36,298 nt of DNA from Kiritimatiellia bacterium (GTDB taxonomy: Bacteria > Verrucomicrobiota > Kiritimatiellia > CAIQIC01 > Lenti-01): contig JAQUJC010000033.1 of NCBI GenBank assembly GCA_028681135.1, forward strand, positions 1 through 36,298, written 5' to 3'. Below the pieces are notes generated by a model. It searched no databases and was not told the DNA's origin. It saw only the letters and a program-made list of their open reading frames with translations. The first letter of the stretch is position 1, and each line of letters starts with the position of its first letter. Shown here in pieces: positions 7,053 through 16,436 of this stretch. Both the position numbers and the translations under genes were made by a program.

Positions 7053-9413
7053 TCATTGCGCGGCTTTCAGCACGGAGACGAGATCGAGATGGTCGAGCTT
7101 GCGGCGTACGATCAGGCTGGAGACGAGCGTCGCGACCATCACCACGCCGGCTGAAAAGACATAACTGGAGCGGCTGATGACCACCGGAATGCGGTAGAGT
7201 TCCGTATTCATGGCCTGGGCCATCAGTTGCATGAGCCCGTAGCCCATCGCGAGGCCCAGGGGAATGGCCAGCAGCGTGATGACCACGATCTCCCCCAGCA
7301 GGATCATGGAGATTTCGGCGCGGGTGAAGCCGATGATGCGCAGGGTGGCCAACTCGCGGCTGCGCTCGGCCAGGGAGATACGCGCGCTGTTGTAAACAAC
7401 GCCAAAGGCGATGATGCAGGAGAAGAAGATCATGAACAGGCGCATCTGGAGCATGCTGCTTTGCATGGTCTTCCGGAAGCTGGCAATGGCCGCCTCCTTG
7501 ACGGAGACGCCCGCGACGCGCGGCGTGGCCTTGAGGGAGGCGAACAGGGCATCCTGCTGATCGGGGTCCACGGCCAGGAAGGCCCCGGACAGGCTGTTCC
7601 CCTCGCGGGAGAGCCGATTGAGGGCGGAAAGCTGCATGTAGGCGGTGACCCCGGCGAACTCCGTGACGATGCCCGCCACCGGCATCTGCCGGACGGGCCG
7701 CGCCCCTTCGAGCACTTCGACCGTCACGCGGTCGCCGGCACCGACATCCAGCAGCTCGGCGAGTTTGTCGGAGAGCAGCAGGCCTTCCGGGGGCAGCACC
7801 ACTTGTTCCTCTTTCACGTTCAGCAGGTGGTACAGGTCGCCCCCGCCCTCCAGGCCCATGATCCCGACCCGGCGCGACCGGTGCCCGGCCCGCAGGCGGA
7901 CGGACAAGGAGCGATAGGGCTCCGCGTGCATCACGCCGGGCAGATGACGGATGTTCTGCAAGGCCCGCCCGGAACTGGCCTCGACCAGCGCCACGGTCAT
8001 GTCCGCGCGCAGGGATTTCTCGAACTGGAATTCCATCATGTAGTTGACGGAATCCTGGCCGAAGTTGCCGACCATCAGGATGGCCGCCGCCAGCGCGATA
8101 CCGGAGATCGAGAGGGCGGCCGCCCACGGTTTGCGTTCGAGGTTGCGCATCGTCATCCGCGCCGACGAAGAAAACCAGCGCTGCAGGCCGATACGCTCGA
8201 TAAGCGTTGCCCGGAATGCCGCGGGAGGCTCGGGGCGCATGGCCTCGGCCGCCGGCAGACGCACGGCCCGCTGCACGGCATTGAGCACGCCGAGCGAGGC
8301 GGCGGCGACACTGAGCAGGAACCCGGTCAGCATGACGGTGAAGTCGGGATAATAGCCGGTGGGAAAGCGATAAAAGGAGGCATATAGATTCGTCATGCCG
8401 CGTCCCATCCACAGGCCGAACGCGCCGCCGGTGACGGCTCCCCCCACCGCAATGAACAGCGCCAGTTTCATGAAGTGGAACCCGACCTCCCAGCGGTCGT
8501 AACCAAACGCTTTGAGCACGGCAATCTGCTGGCGCTGGGCGGTGATGACCCGCGCCAGCACGATGTTCAGCAAAAAGGCCGCCACCCCGAGAAAAATCAT
8601 CGGCGAAATCCGGGCCATGGTCTCGACCCCGGTGATTTCGTCCGATAGATAGGTATTCGAGACCTGCTCCTTGCGTCCATAGGCCCCCGCGCCGCCGTAG
8701 GGGGCCAGCAGGCGATCCAGCCGCCGGATGACTTCCGCCACCGAGGCGCCGGGCATCAGCGTGAGGTTTAAGTCGTTGAACGCCCCCTCCAGATCGAAGA
8801 CGGAAGCCAGTTCGCGCTCGCCCATCCAGAACACGCCGTAATGCTCGTCATCGGGAAACATATCCCCGGGTGCCACGACCATGATACATTCCGGCGACAT
8901 CGCAATGCCCACAATCCGAAGGTCCTGGCGGCGGCCGTTGATGACCGCCCCCACCGTGTCGCCCGGCTGGAGGCCGTTGGCCGTCGCGAAGCCCTCGTTG
9001 ACCAGCACCTCGCCCGGGCGGTTCGGTTCGATGTCGCGCCCGCGGCGCAGGTGAATGTCGTTGAGGACGGGGCGGCCGCGCTCCGGGACTGATACCAGGC
9101 GGCCCGTGGCCGGTTCCGCCAGGCCCGGCACGTCCAGGGTCACCGCCTCCACCACGCGCGTCTGTACGCGGGCGACGCCAGGAATTGCGGCGACCTGGTG
9201 TGCCAGAGTTTTCGGGGCGCGTTTCAGCGAGGCGAATACATCGGCAAACCGCGCGTGATCGTAATAGGCCTGCTGCGACTCCCGCAGGGACCGCGCGGTA
9301 TTCGCCGACATCACATACAGCGCCACGCCGCTGGCCACGACCAGGCCGATGGCCACCGCCTGGCTTTTCATGGCGAGCAAGTCGCGGATCAATTTCAGAT
9401 TCAGCGCGTTCAT
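7053..9413 (-). CDS. ABC exporter permease with duplicated MacB-PCD/FtsX modules
   Basis: Inner-membrane protein of 786 residues. One N-terminal helix (about 18-36) is followed by a large periplasmic domain, a three-helix FtsX block (about 265-385), another helix (about 430-450), a second periplasmic domain and a second three-helix FtsX block (about 655-775). The duplicated architecture gives the whole transmembrane unit in one chain. This is unlike MacB itself, which has one module fused to its ATPase. The ATPase gene ends six bases upstream and the adaptor follows, so the three products probably form a tripartite mechanotransmission-type exporter with the TolC-like channel. Drugs, lipids or lipoproteins are all possible substrates. 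Confidence 0.88.
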   Translation of the reverse strand: MNALNLKLIRDLLAMKSQAVAIGLVVASGVALYVMSANTARSLRESQQAYYDHARFADVFASLKRAPKTLAHQVAAIPGVARVQTRVVEAVTLDVPGLAEPATGRLVSVPERGRPVLNDIHLRRGRDIEPNRPGEVLVNEGFATANGLQPGDTVGAVINGRRQDLRIVGIAMSPECIMVVAPGDMFPDDEHYGVFWMGERELASVFDLEGAFNDLNLTLMPGASVAEVIRRLDRLLAPYGGAGAYGRKEQVSNTYLSDEITGVETMARISPMIFLGVAAFLLNIVLARVITAQRQQIAVLKAFGYDRWEVGFHFMKLALFIAVGGAVTGGAFGLWMGRGMTNLYASFYRFPTGYYPDFTVMLTGFLLSVAAASLGVLNAVQRAVRLPAAEAMRPEPPAAFRATLIERIGLQRWFSSSARMTMRNLERKPWAAALSISGIALAAAILMVGNFGQDSVNYMMEFQFEKSLRADMTVALVEASSGRALQNIRHLPGVMHAEPYRSLSVRLRAGHRSRRVGIMGLEGGGDLYHLLNVKEEQVVLPPEGLLLSDKLAELLDVGAGDRVTVEVLEGARPVRQMPVAGIVTEFAGVTAYMQLSALNRLSREGNSLSGAFLAVDPDQQDALFASLKATPRVAGVSVKEAAIASFRKTMQSSMLQMRLFMIFFSCIIAFGVVYNSARISLAERSRELATLRIIGFTRAEISMILLGEIVVITLLAIPLGLAMGYGLMQLMAQAMNTELYRIPVVISRSSYVFSAGVVMVATLVSSLIVRRKLDHLDLVSVLKAAQ

Positions 9414-9419
9414 CGGTCC

Positions 9420-10119
<700 letters not shown>

Positions 10120-10130
<11 letters not shown>

Positions 10131-11640
10131 GGGCTGTCTCCAGGATTGCGCCCCTGGCATAGTCGAGGCGGACCGCCGCCACGGCGACACCGTGCAAGGC
10201 CAGGGCCTGGGTGGTGCGCGCATCGGTCAGCGCGGTCTGGGCCGCCAGCACATCCAATTGGGTGGCAGCCCCGGATTGGTTGCGGGACACGGCCTGCCGC
10301 AATGCTTCCGTAGCCTGTTCCACCGCCTTGTGTTGGGACGCCACCACCTCCTGCGCCTCCACGCAATCCGAATAGGCTGTGCGCACTTCCAGATCGATCT
10401 GGCGCGCCTGCTTGTCGAGCGCCGTATGGGCTTGGGCCAGGCGTGCGCGCGCCTCGTTGATGTGTCCGCGCGTAAGCGCCCCATCGAACAGACTCCACGA
10501 CACCTGTGCGCCGGCCACCCAGCCATGCACCTCGTCGCTGAGGCGGTCGGTCAGGATGGAGTTGCGAGCCTCGTAGCCGCCGAAAACCTCTAGGCGCGGT
10601 CGGTGCCCTGCCCGCGCCTGCACGACGACCTGTTCCTGCAAGGCAATGGCGCTGCGCAGCACGTCCAGTTCCGGGCGGGTTTCGCGGGCTTGGAGCAGCG
10701 CCTCGGACAGGGGCAGCGGTACAAAGTCGGCCTGAAGCGTATCGGTTAATTCAACGGGGATGTCGGCCCCTGCGTTCTCCAGCCCTTCCACGCCCAGCAG
10801 CGTCAGCAGCTCACTTTTACGGGTGGCCCAGCGGTTGCGCGCCCGGATCAGCTTGGGGCGTGCTCTGGCCAGTTCGACTTCAGCGCGCAACACATTAAAC
10901 TCCGGAATCGTGCCCGCCTCGAACCGGCGGTGGCTGTCGGTCCGTTCTTTCTCGAGCAGTTGGACGGAGGCCTCCTGCACGGCGATTTCGATCTGGGCCA
11001 GCACGGTATCGTAATAGGCCAGATACACATCGCGCACCACGCGCGCTGCCACCTGTTGGTACGCCTGGGTGGCCTGGGTGTCCAGCAGCCGGGCTGTGGC
11101 CAGGGAGGAGCGCAAGCGCCCGCCTTCATAGAGCGGTTGCACCACGCGCAGCGATGCGCCCCAGTTCTGATCCTGCACGGTGTCGGTAAAGGTTTCGATT
11201 AGCTCGCGGTCCTGGATGCCATAGGTTGACTGCGCCCGCACCTTTGGCCGGACGGCCGCGCGCGACTGCATGGCGACCCCCGCCGCGGCATCGAGTTGTT
11301 GCCGCGCCGCCACCACATCCGGATTTTGCGCCAGCGCCAGGTTCACCGCAGCCTCAATCGAATAGGTCGGCACCGTCGGTTCCGGAACGCGAGGTTTCTG
11401 GGCAGACGCTAGCCACGACCCACCCAGTACCGAAAGTGCCAGAGCTGATGGAACTAGCCTCCAGCCGCGAAACCAGACCGGCACGGGGTTGTACCGGCTC
11501 CAAACAGCCACACCGTCCATGTCTTTGGAGCCCTTGACGACCCCGTCGGGGGATTGGAAACGGCGACAATATCCCACAATATGCGCCAGCCATCGCCACA
11601 TCCCGGCCCCGCGAATGGTATGCCCGTTGAATGCGTTCAT
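10120..11640 (-). CDS. TolC-family outer-membrane efflux channel
   Basis: Protein of up to 506 residues with two outer-membrane efflux repeats: a first block of long amphipathic helices ([16 protein letters not shown], about 110-125) and a second ([17 protein letters not shown], about 320-336), each with Ala/Arg/Glu-rich coiled coil. A signal-like segment ([20 protein letters not shown]) lies at about residues 62-81, unusually far in. The true start may be a later ATG, for example at 11520. The ATG at 11640 is given because it overlaps the tetR stop as ATGA. The product should form a trimeric channel working with the ABC pump encoded next. Confidence 0.88.
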
Positions 11641-12269
11641 GCCCTGATTCCGTTTCTCCGTATCTGCTTACGGGTATTCTTTTGGGCGGTTCCATGCAGG
11701 AACATCTCAACGATGCGTTCCGCATCGGCGCGCGTAGACGAGGCGGCCAAATCCAACGTCGCCACCATCACTTCAAACGACAACACCCCATACATCTGCC
11801 GCGCCAAATCCATCGCCGAATAGCGCGAATCAAGCCGCCCCTCATCCACCCCCCGCTGCATGATGGCCTGCACCAGTAGAAAATTCCGCCAGCCCTTTTC
11901 CTCGCGCACCGGGTCCGGCCCCGCCTCGTCCGGCGGGGCAAACGAGGCCGAAAACACGATGCGGCTCAATTCGCGGTTTTCAACGGCAAAGCCAAACAGC
12001 GCCGCCAGAATCTCTACGAGTTGAGTAGGCACGTCGGTCCCTCGTGCCGCAGCAGCCTTCATCAAACGGTGACACCGATCCTGCGCGCTATGCACCACCG
12101 CGTGATACAAGCCCAGCTTGCTGCCGAAATAGTAATACAACACTGGCTTGGAGATGCCCACCGCCGAGATGATGTCCTGCACCGATGTCCCGGAATAGCC
12201 CTTTTGAGCAAATTGCCGCATCGCCGTTGTCAAAATCCGGCCCCGAGAGGCTGTGGGTGTATTTGCCAT
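11637..12269 (-). CDS. TetR-family transcriptional repressor of the efflux operon
   Basis: Protein of 210 residues. The N-terminal helix-turn-helix spans about residues 10-55 and includes GYSGTSVQDIISAVGISKPVLYYYFGSK, a standard TetR pattern. The C-terminal half is an all-helical ligand-binding and dimerisation domain resembling AcrR/TetR C-terminal types. It is the first gene of the efflux operon and overlaps the TolC-like gene by 4 bases (ATGA). A 14-bp palindrome lies a few bases before its start codon, so autoregulation with induction by a pump substrate is a reasonable inference. Confidence 0.92.
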   Translation of the reverse strand: MANTPTASRGRILTTAMRQFAQKGYSGTSVQDIISAVGISKPVLYYYFGSKLGLYHAVVHSAQDRCHRLMKAAAARGTDVPTQLVEILAALFGFAVENRELSRIVFSASFAPPDEAGPDPVREEKGWRNFLLVQAIMQRGVDEGRLDSRYSAMDLARQMYGVLSFEVMVATLDLAASSTRADAERIVEMFLHGTAQKNTRKQIRRNGIRA

Positions 12270-12272
12270 AAT

Positions 12273-12286
12273 CTACCGAACGGTAG
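12273..12286. promoter_or_regulatory. Palindromic operator candidate for the TetR regulator
   Basis: CTACCG-AA-CGGTAG is a perfect inverted repeat (6-bp arms, 2-base centre) four bases upstream of the tetR start codon. Its ACCGNNCGGT core resembles operators of many TetR-family proteins. A TTGACA box on the minus strand (12303-12308) is about 17 bases from the operator's outer arm, so a bound repressor would cover the -10 region and start site. Confidence 0.65.
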
Positions 12287-12302
12287 TATATGGGTGCCCC
12301 CT

Positions 12303-12308
12303 TGTCAA
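12303..12308 (-). promoter_or_regulatory. Candidate -35 box of the tetR-efflux operon
   Basis: Consensus TTGACA on the minus strand. With a 17-base spacer the -10 would be TACCGT inside the operator. A better-looking TATACT is only 12 bases away. The -35 is convincing; the -10 is not settled. Confidence 0.4.
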
Positions 12309-12400
12309 TTTTTACTGGAGTCCGCTCCCGATTTTCCGTCGAAATCGAAGGGTTCTTTCGTTCCTTGCGCAGAGATAGCATCTGTCCATATTTTGTTTCA

Positions 12401-12537
12401 TTTTGGCCATTTTGGGGCGTTTTTCCTCTGTTTTTGGCGTTTTTGAAGGGATTTTGACCCACTTTTTCGTATTTTTTCGACTTTTTGGGGCGTTTCAGGC
12501 TGAATTTGGCCCGAATCCGCACCCAGTGGGCGCGGCT
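12401..12537 (+). repeat. T-rich dispersed repeat with terminal hairpin, fullest copy
   Basis: The first part matches 5321-5411 and the second part (12482-12537) matches 5715-5770, so this copy joins the two modules that lie apart in the 5 kb region. It ends in the hairpin CCGCACCC-AGT-GGGCGCGG (12517-12535), which has one mismatch. It is non-coding. Confidence 0.8.
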
Positions 12538-12765
12538 ATAACCGTCGCGTTTGTGCGTCGAGGCGCACAGGCGAAACGTGGACTTCGTACTCGGCAGTTT
12601 CGTGATGTGGAAAACGTGGATTTGGGGTTGGCTTATGGGTGTGAGGCCAGCGGTAAAGCCCATCTGCACCCGGTAAGGAGAATAGCGGCGTGGCGACATG
12701 AAAACAGCCGCCAAATGGGGTAAGCTGGGCATGCGGGCTGGGATGTGCCCGTAGAAAGGACGACC

Positions 12766-13611
12766 ATGGAACGCTTGAATGTCAACACACGTATTGAATT
12801 GAACGACGGTCATGCCATCCCGCAACTGGGGCTGGGGGTGTTTCAGTTGGAGGACCCCGCGGTGTGCGAGCGGGCGGTGGCCGCCGCGTTGGAAGTGGGT
12901 ATCCGCCACATCGACACGGCGGCGGGGTACGAGAACGAGGAAGCCGTGGGTCGGGCGCTTGCCGCCAGCGGTATTGATCGCCATGACCTGTTCGTGACTA
13001 CCAAGTGTTGGGTCGACGATTACGGGCGGGAGCAGACCCGCCGGGCATTCGATGCCAGCCGTAAAAAATTGGGGCTGGATGTGATCGACCTCTACCTGCT
13101 GCACTGGCCGGTGGATGAGACGATGATGGCCGCCTGGGATACACTGATCGCCCTGCGGGCAGAGGGCCAGGTCCGTTCCATCGGCGTCAGCAATTTCACC
13201 GTGCGGCGCTTCGAGGACTTCTTTTTCAGCCGGACGGATGTTGTCCCGGCGGTGAACCAGGTGGAGGTGCACCCGTTTAATATTCGCCCAGATGTGCGCG
13301 CCTATTGCCAGGCCAAGGGCATCGCCGTGGAAAGCTACTCGCCGCTGGCGCGCATGAAGGGGATGGACCATCCCGCCCTGGCGGCCGTGGCCGAGGAATG
13401 CGGCAAGACGCCGGCACAGGTCACAATCCGCTGGCATTTGCAGCATGGGTTGGTGGTGATTCCCAAGTCGCAGCATCCGGCGCGCATTCGTGAAAATGCC
13501 GCTGTGTTCGATTTTATGCTGACGGATGAGCAGATGCGCCGGATCGACGCCCTGAACGAGGACCGCTTTGTGATTGGCTGGCGTCCGGGCGGGGAGGAGA
13601 ATTGGTATTAA
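12766..13611 (+). CDS. Aldo/keto reductase (2,5-diketogluconate-reductase-like)
   Basis: Cytosolic NADPH-dependent oxidoreductase of 281 residues with the (beta/alpha)8 fold of the AKR superfamily. The catalytic tetrad is visible: Asp50 and Tyr55 in HIDTAAGYENEEAVG, Lys80 in TTKCW and His113 in LLHW. The C-terminal cofactor motif IPKSQHPARIRENAAVFDF is the usual AKR signature. Family members reduce aldehydes and ketones such as methylglyoxal or diketogluconate; the true substrate is unknown. The ATG at 12766 is chosen because AAAGGA lies at ideal spacing; a GTG 21 bases upstream is less likely. It is monocistronic as far as can be seen. Confidence 0.92.
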   Translation: MERLNVNTRIELNDGHAIPQLGLGVFQLEDPAVCERAVAAALEVGIRHIDTAAGYENEEAVGRALAASGIDRHDLFVTTKCWVDDYGREQTRRAFDASRKKLGLDVIDLYLLHWPVDETMMAAWDTLIALRAEGQVRSIGVSNFTVRRFEDFFFSRTDVVPAVNQVEVHPFNIRPDVRAYCQAKGIAVESYSPLARMKGMDHPALAAVAEECGKTPAQVTIRWHLQHGLVVIPKSQHPARIRENAAVFDFMLTDEQMRRIDALNEDRFVIGWRPGGEENWY

Positions 13612-13919
13612 GCCCAGAGCAAAGGCAGGCGATAGTGAACCACGGACCTGGTACGCCAACGGCGCGATGAACACCGATCCACACGGAAGGGCTAATGAAT
13701 CGGCAACTCAGGAACGCTCAGAAACAGGAGGGGAACAAGAAGCTGCGAATTTTACGGATTTGATCGACTCATCCCCTTCTCTCTGTTTGTCCTGTGTGCG
13801 CTGGGGGTATCTTACCCCATCCTGAAACTCCAGGTCAGCCGATCAAAATGGCGGGTCAGTTTATTGGGGGGGGGCAAGGCGGTTAGTTATATTTTAAGGG
13901 CTGACCCCAAAGGGGGGGG
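13612..13919. other. Spacer between convergent genes with repeat fragments
   Basis: No gene is supported. It holds a copy of a 47-base dispersed repeat (13638-13684), an inverted pair GGGTCAG (13853-13859) and CTGACCC (13901-13907), and runs of nine and eight G (13866-13874, 13912-13919). The inverted pair lies just beyond the nqrF stop and could help end that transcript, but no T-run follows it. Confidence 0.5.
13638..13684 (+). repeat. 47-base dispersed repeat, copy 1
   Basis: Begins AACCACGGACCTG and aligns without gaps to 36122-36168 with roughly ten differences. The centre is a degenerate form of the palindrome that is perfect in the other copy. Confidence 0.65.
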
Positions 13920-15020
13920 CTAGAATTTGTCGTAGAAGACGTTTTCCTGGGGCATGCCGTTTTGGGTGAGGACGGCGATAGAGGCATCGATCATACCGGG
14001 GGAGCCGCAGAGGTAGGCTTCGTGCTGGGAGGCGTCGGGGAAGTGGCGCGCAACGACTTCGGTGATGAGGCCGCGCTCGCCCGTCCAGTCGGAGTCGGCG
14101 GGTTCCTGGGAGAGGGCGGGGACGAAGTGGAGCCAGGGGCATTCCTGTTCGATCTGTTTGAATTCATCGCGGAAAAAGAGATCGCGTTGGGTGAGGGCGC
14201 CAAAGAAGTAGGTGGCGGGGCGGGCGATGCCCTTGTCGCGCATATCGCGGATCAGAGACCAAATGGGGGCCATGCCGGAGCCGCCGGCAATGCAAATGAT
14301 GGGCGCCTGGCTGTCGTTGAGATGGAAGAAGCCGTAGGGGCCGGAGAACACAACCTCTTGGCCTTCCTGGAGGTGATCGAAGACCCAGGTGGTGCAGATG
14401 CCATCGGGGACGCGGCGAATGATCAGCTCGATGAGATGGGTGTCGGCGGGACGCGATGAAATGGAATAGCCGCGCATGACCGACTCGCGCCCTTTGTAGT
14501 CCGGGGATTCGAGTTGGACATATTGCCCGGCGTCGAACGTGATGGCGCTGGGATCGAGCAGCTCGAGGCGCAGCTCAACGATGTCGTGGGTCAGCGGGCG
14601 CTTATGGGCGAGGCGGGCTCGGAAGCGCACCACGTTGAAAAGCTCGGCGGGAATGTCAATTTTGAGATCTTTGCGGACTTTGACCTGGCAGGAGAGGCGC
14701 ACCTGGTCCTGGCGTTCCTCGGGGGTGAGATAGGGGGCTTCGATTGGACTGACCTGTCCACCGCCATCGAGGACCTTGACCTTGCAGTAGGCGCAGGTGC
14801 CGCGGCCGCCACAGGCGGAGGGGATAAAGACATTGTGCTCGGCGAGGGAGGCGAGCAGCGATGCGCCGCCTTCGACAGCGAGGGTTTTGCGCCCGGCGTT
14901 GACGTCGATCTGGCAGGTGCCATAGTTGAGAATTTTCTTTTCGGCCAGGAGCAACAGCGTGGCGAGCACCAGGCCGCAGGCGAGAAGGAAGCCGACTGAG
15001 ATAAGAATCTGTGGGAGCAT
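13920..15020 (-). CDS. nqrF: Na+-translocating NADH:quinone reductase subunit F
   Basis: Membrane-anchored electron-entry subunit of Na+-NQR, 366 residues. An N-terminal helix (about 5-26) is followed by a 2Fe-2S ferredoxin domain with Cys70, Cys76, Cys79 and Cys111. Next come the FAD-binding domain with RGYSISS and the NADH-binding domain with CIAGGSGMAP. It oxidises NADH and passes electrons through FAD and the iron-sulphur centre towards NqrD/E and NqrC. It is somewhat shorter than the roughly 400-residue Vibrio protein. The gene starts four bases after the nqrE stop and is the last of the cluster. The ferredoxin-reductase fusion is what separates this from an Rnf complex. Confidence 0.95.
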   Translation of the reverse strand: MLPQILISVGFLLACGLVLATLLLLAEKKILNYGTCQIDVNAGRKTLAVEGGASLLASLAEHNVFIPSACGGRGTCAYCKVKVLDGGGQVSPIEAPYLTPEERQDQVRLSCQVKVRKDLKIDIPAELFNVVRFRARLAHKRPLTHDIVELRLELLDPSAITFDAGQYVQLESPDYKGRESVMRGYSISSRPADTHLIELIIRRVPDGICTTWVFDHLQEGQEVVFSGPYGFFHLNDSQAPIICIAGGSGMAPIWSLIRDMRDKGIARPATYFFGALTQRDLFFRDEFKQIEQECPWLHFVPALSQEPADSDWTGERGLITEVVARHFPDASQHEAYLCGSPGMIDASIAVLTQNGMPQENVFYDKF

Positions 15021-15024
15021 GCGG

Positions 15025-15633
15025 TTAGATTTTGATCATGCCGGAGAAGCCGATGAACCCGAGGGCCATGATGCCGATGATGATGAGGGTGATGCCGGGG
15101 CCTTCGAGTCCGCGGGGCAGGGCGGATTCGTTGATGCGTTCGCGGATGGCGCCGATGAGGGTAATGGCCAGGAACCAGCCGAATCCGCCGCCGAGGCCGA
15201 ATGCGAAGGCCTGCGAGAAGTTGTAGGGCTTGTTGAGCATAAACAGCGAGATGCCGAGGATTGCGCAGTTGACGGTGATCAGCGGCAGGAAAATGCCCAG
15301 CGAGTTGTAGAGTTTCTCGGAGGTGCGCTCAATGACCATCTCGACGAGCTGGACGAAGGCGGCAATGACCACGATAAAGATGATCAGGCGCAGGTATTGG
15401 AGGCCAAGGGGCACCAGCATGTACTGGTAGACGAGATAATTGAGCGCGGAGGTGCTGGCGGTGACGAAGATGACGGCGACGCCGAGACCCAGGCTGGTGT
15501 CCACCTTTTTCGACACACCGAGGCACGAGCACATGCCCAGGAAGCGCGCCAGCAGGATGTTGTCCGTAAAGGCCGCCGAGACAAAAATCAGCACGAAGGA
15601 GGCGAAAAACGACATGTCGGACAGCGGGGTCAT
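15025..15633 (-). CDS. nqrE: Na+-translocating NADH:quinone reductase subunit E
   Basis: Integral membrane subunit of 202 residues with six predicted helices. NqrE forms a pseudo-symmetric pair with NqrD and the two carry an iron centre in the membrane. Conserved stretches include FTDNILLARFLGMCSCLGVSK near residues 23-43 and ITVNCAILG in the middle, each with the conserved Cys. The ATG at 15633 overlaps the nqrD stop as ATGA, which decides the start. Confidence 0.95.
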   Translation of the reverse strand: MTPLSDMSFFASFVLIFVSAAFTDNILLARFLGMCSCLGVSKKVDTSLGLGVAVIFVTASTSALNYLVYQYMLVPLGLQYLRLIIFIVVIAAFVQLVEMVIERTSEKLYNSLGIFLPLITVNCAILGISLFMLNKPYNFSQAFAFGLGGGFGWFLAITLIGAIRERINESALPRGLEGPGITLIIIGIMALGFIGFSGMIKI

Positions 15634-16241
15634 GAGGCCTCCTGCTTGACGAGTTTGGCGCGAGCAAACCAGGTCATGATGGCGAGCATGAAGAAGGCGC
15701 CGGGGGGCATGACCATGATGGTCCATTGGGTCCACCAGAGTTCACGGGCGGGCAGGGCGATGCCGAGGAGGGTGCCGAAGCCCATGATTTCGCGGACGAC
15801 GGCAATCGCAATGAGCACGGCAGAATAGCCCAGGCCGCAGGCCAGGCCATCCATCAGCGAGGGCAGGGGCCGATTCTGGCTGGCAAAGGCTTCGGCGCGG
15901 CCCATGATGATGCAGTTGGTGATGATGAGGCCGACATAGGGGCCGATGAAGCGGTGGATGTCGGGGGCGACGGCCTTGATCAGAATATCGATCATCATCA
16001 CATAGGAGGCAATGATGATGACCTGCACAATCATACGGATGCGCGTGGGAATGTGCTGACGCAGCAGCGAGACCGTAAAATTGGTCAGGCTCGCCGTAAA
16101 AATGACGCCGAAGCACATGAACAGCGTATTGGTGAGCAGGTTGGTGACCGCCAGCGCCGAACAGATGCCGAGGACCTGGCGGTAGATCGGGTTCTCATCG
16201 AGAAGACCGTCTTTGAGAATTTTAGTGTAGGAGGAGCCCAT
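15630..16241 (-). CDS. nqrD: Na+-translocating NADH:quinone reductase subunit D
   Basis: Integral membrane subunit of 203 residues, partner of NqrE. It shows the family pattern NPIYRQVLGICSALAVT (about 17-33) and GLIITNCIIMGRAEAFA (about 104-120), with the conserved Cys in each half. No good Shine-Dalgarno sequence precedes the ATG at 16241. Upstream lie 192 bases of low-complexity repeat that separate it from nqrC, so its translation is not coupled to nqrC as the other subunits are to their neighbours. Confidence 0.95.
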   Translation of the reverse strand: MGSSYTKILKDGLLDENPIYRQVLGICSALAVTNLLTNTLFMCFGVIFTASLTNFTVSLLRQHIPTRIRMIVQVIIIASYVMMIDILIKAVAPDIHRFIGPYVGLIITNCIIMGRAEAFASQNRPLPSLMDGLACGLGYSAVLIAIAVVREIMGFGTLLGIALPARELWWTQWTIMVMPPGAFFMLAIMTWFARAKLVKQEAS

Positions 16242-16298
16242 GAGGAATCAATATCCAATATTCAATATCCAGCGTCTAATAATCAATAACCAATATCC

Positions 16299-16436
16299 AC
16301 TAACCACCAACCACTAACCACCAACCAACAACCACCAACTAACCACCAACCACTACCCACCAACCACCAACCACCAACCAAAAACCACTAACCACCAACC
16401 ACCAACCACCAACCACCAACCACCAACCACCAATCA
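16299..16436 (-). repeat. Heptanucleotide tandem repeat between nqrC and nqrD
   Basis: Degenerate tandem repeat with unit CCAACCA on the plus strand (TGGTTGG on the transcribed strand). Five perfect units occupy 16395-16429. The next unit (16430-16436) differs by one base and contains the nqrC stop codon. The rest is interrupted by short variants. The flank up to nqrD (16242-16298) repeats CAATATCC-like words. The operon mRNA would carry many closely spaced GG pairs. Confidence 0.9.

Larger units (their letters stand above)
12287..12765. other. Repeat-rich spacer between tetR and the aldo/keto reductase
   Basis: No gene is supported. The spacer carries the tetR promoter region, then the fullest copy of the T-rich dispersed repeat with its terminal GC hairpin (12401-12537), then a segment with CTTCGTACTCGGCAG that echoes TTGAACTCGGCAC near 5291-5303. 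The last bases (AAAGGA, 12755-12760) are the ribosome binding site of the reductase gene. Confidence 0.55.

Noticed and set aside
7227-8387. Plus-strand open frame opposite the FtsX-type permease
   Set aside because: Gly/Asp/His-rich mirror frame of a real membrane protein gene, without a ribosome binding site or domain.
12088-13674. Long minus-strand open frame over tetR, the spacer repeat and the aldo/keto reductase gene
   Set aside because: It runs through a promoter, a repeat and the antisense of a clear gene, so it cannot be one protein. Its Lys/Asn-rich part is only the translated repeat.
16299-16436. Tandem repeat considered as a CRISPR array
   Set aside because: The unit is seven bases with no spacers and no cas genes nearby; it is a simple tandem repeat.
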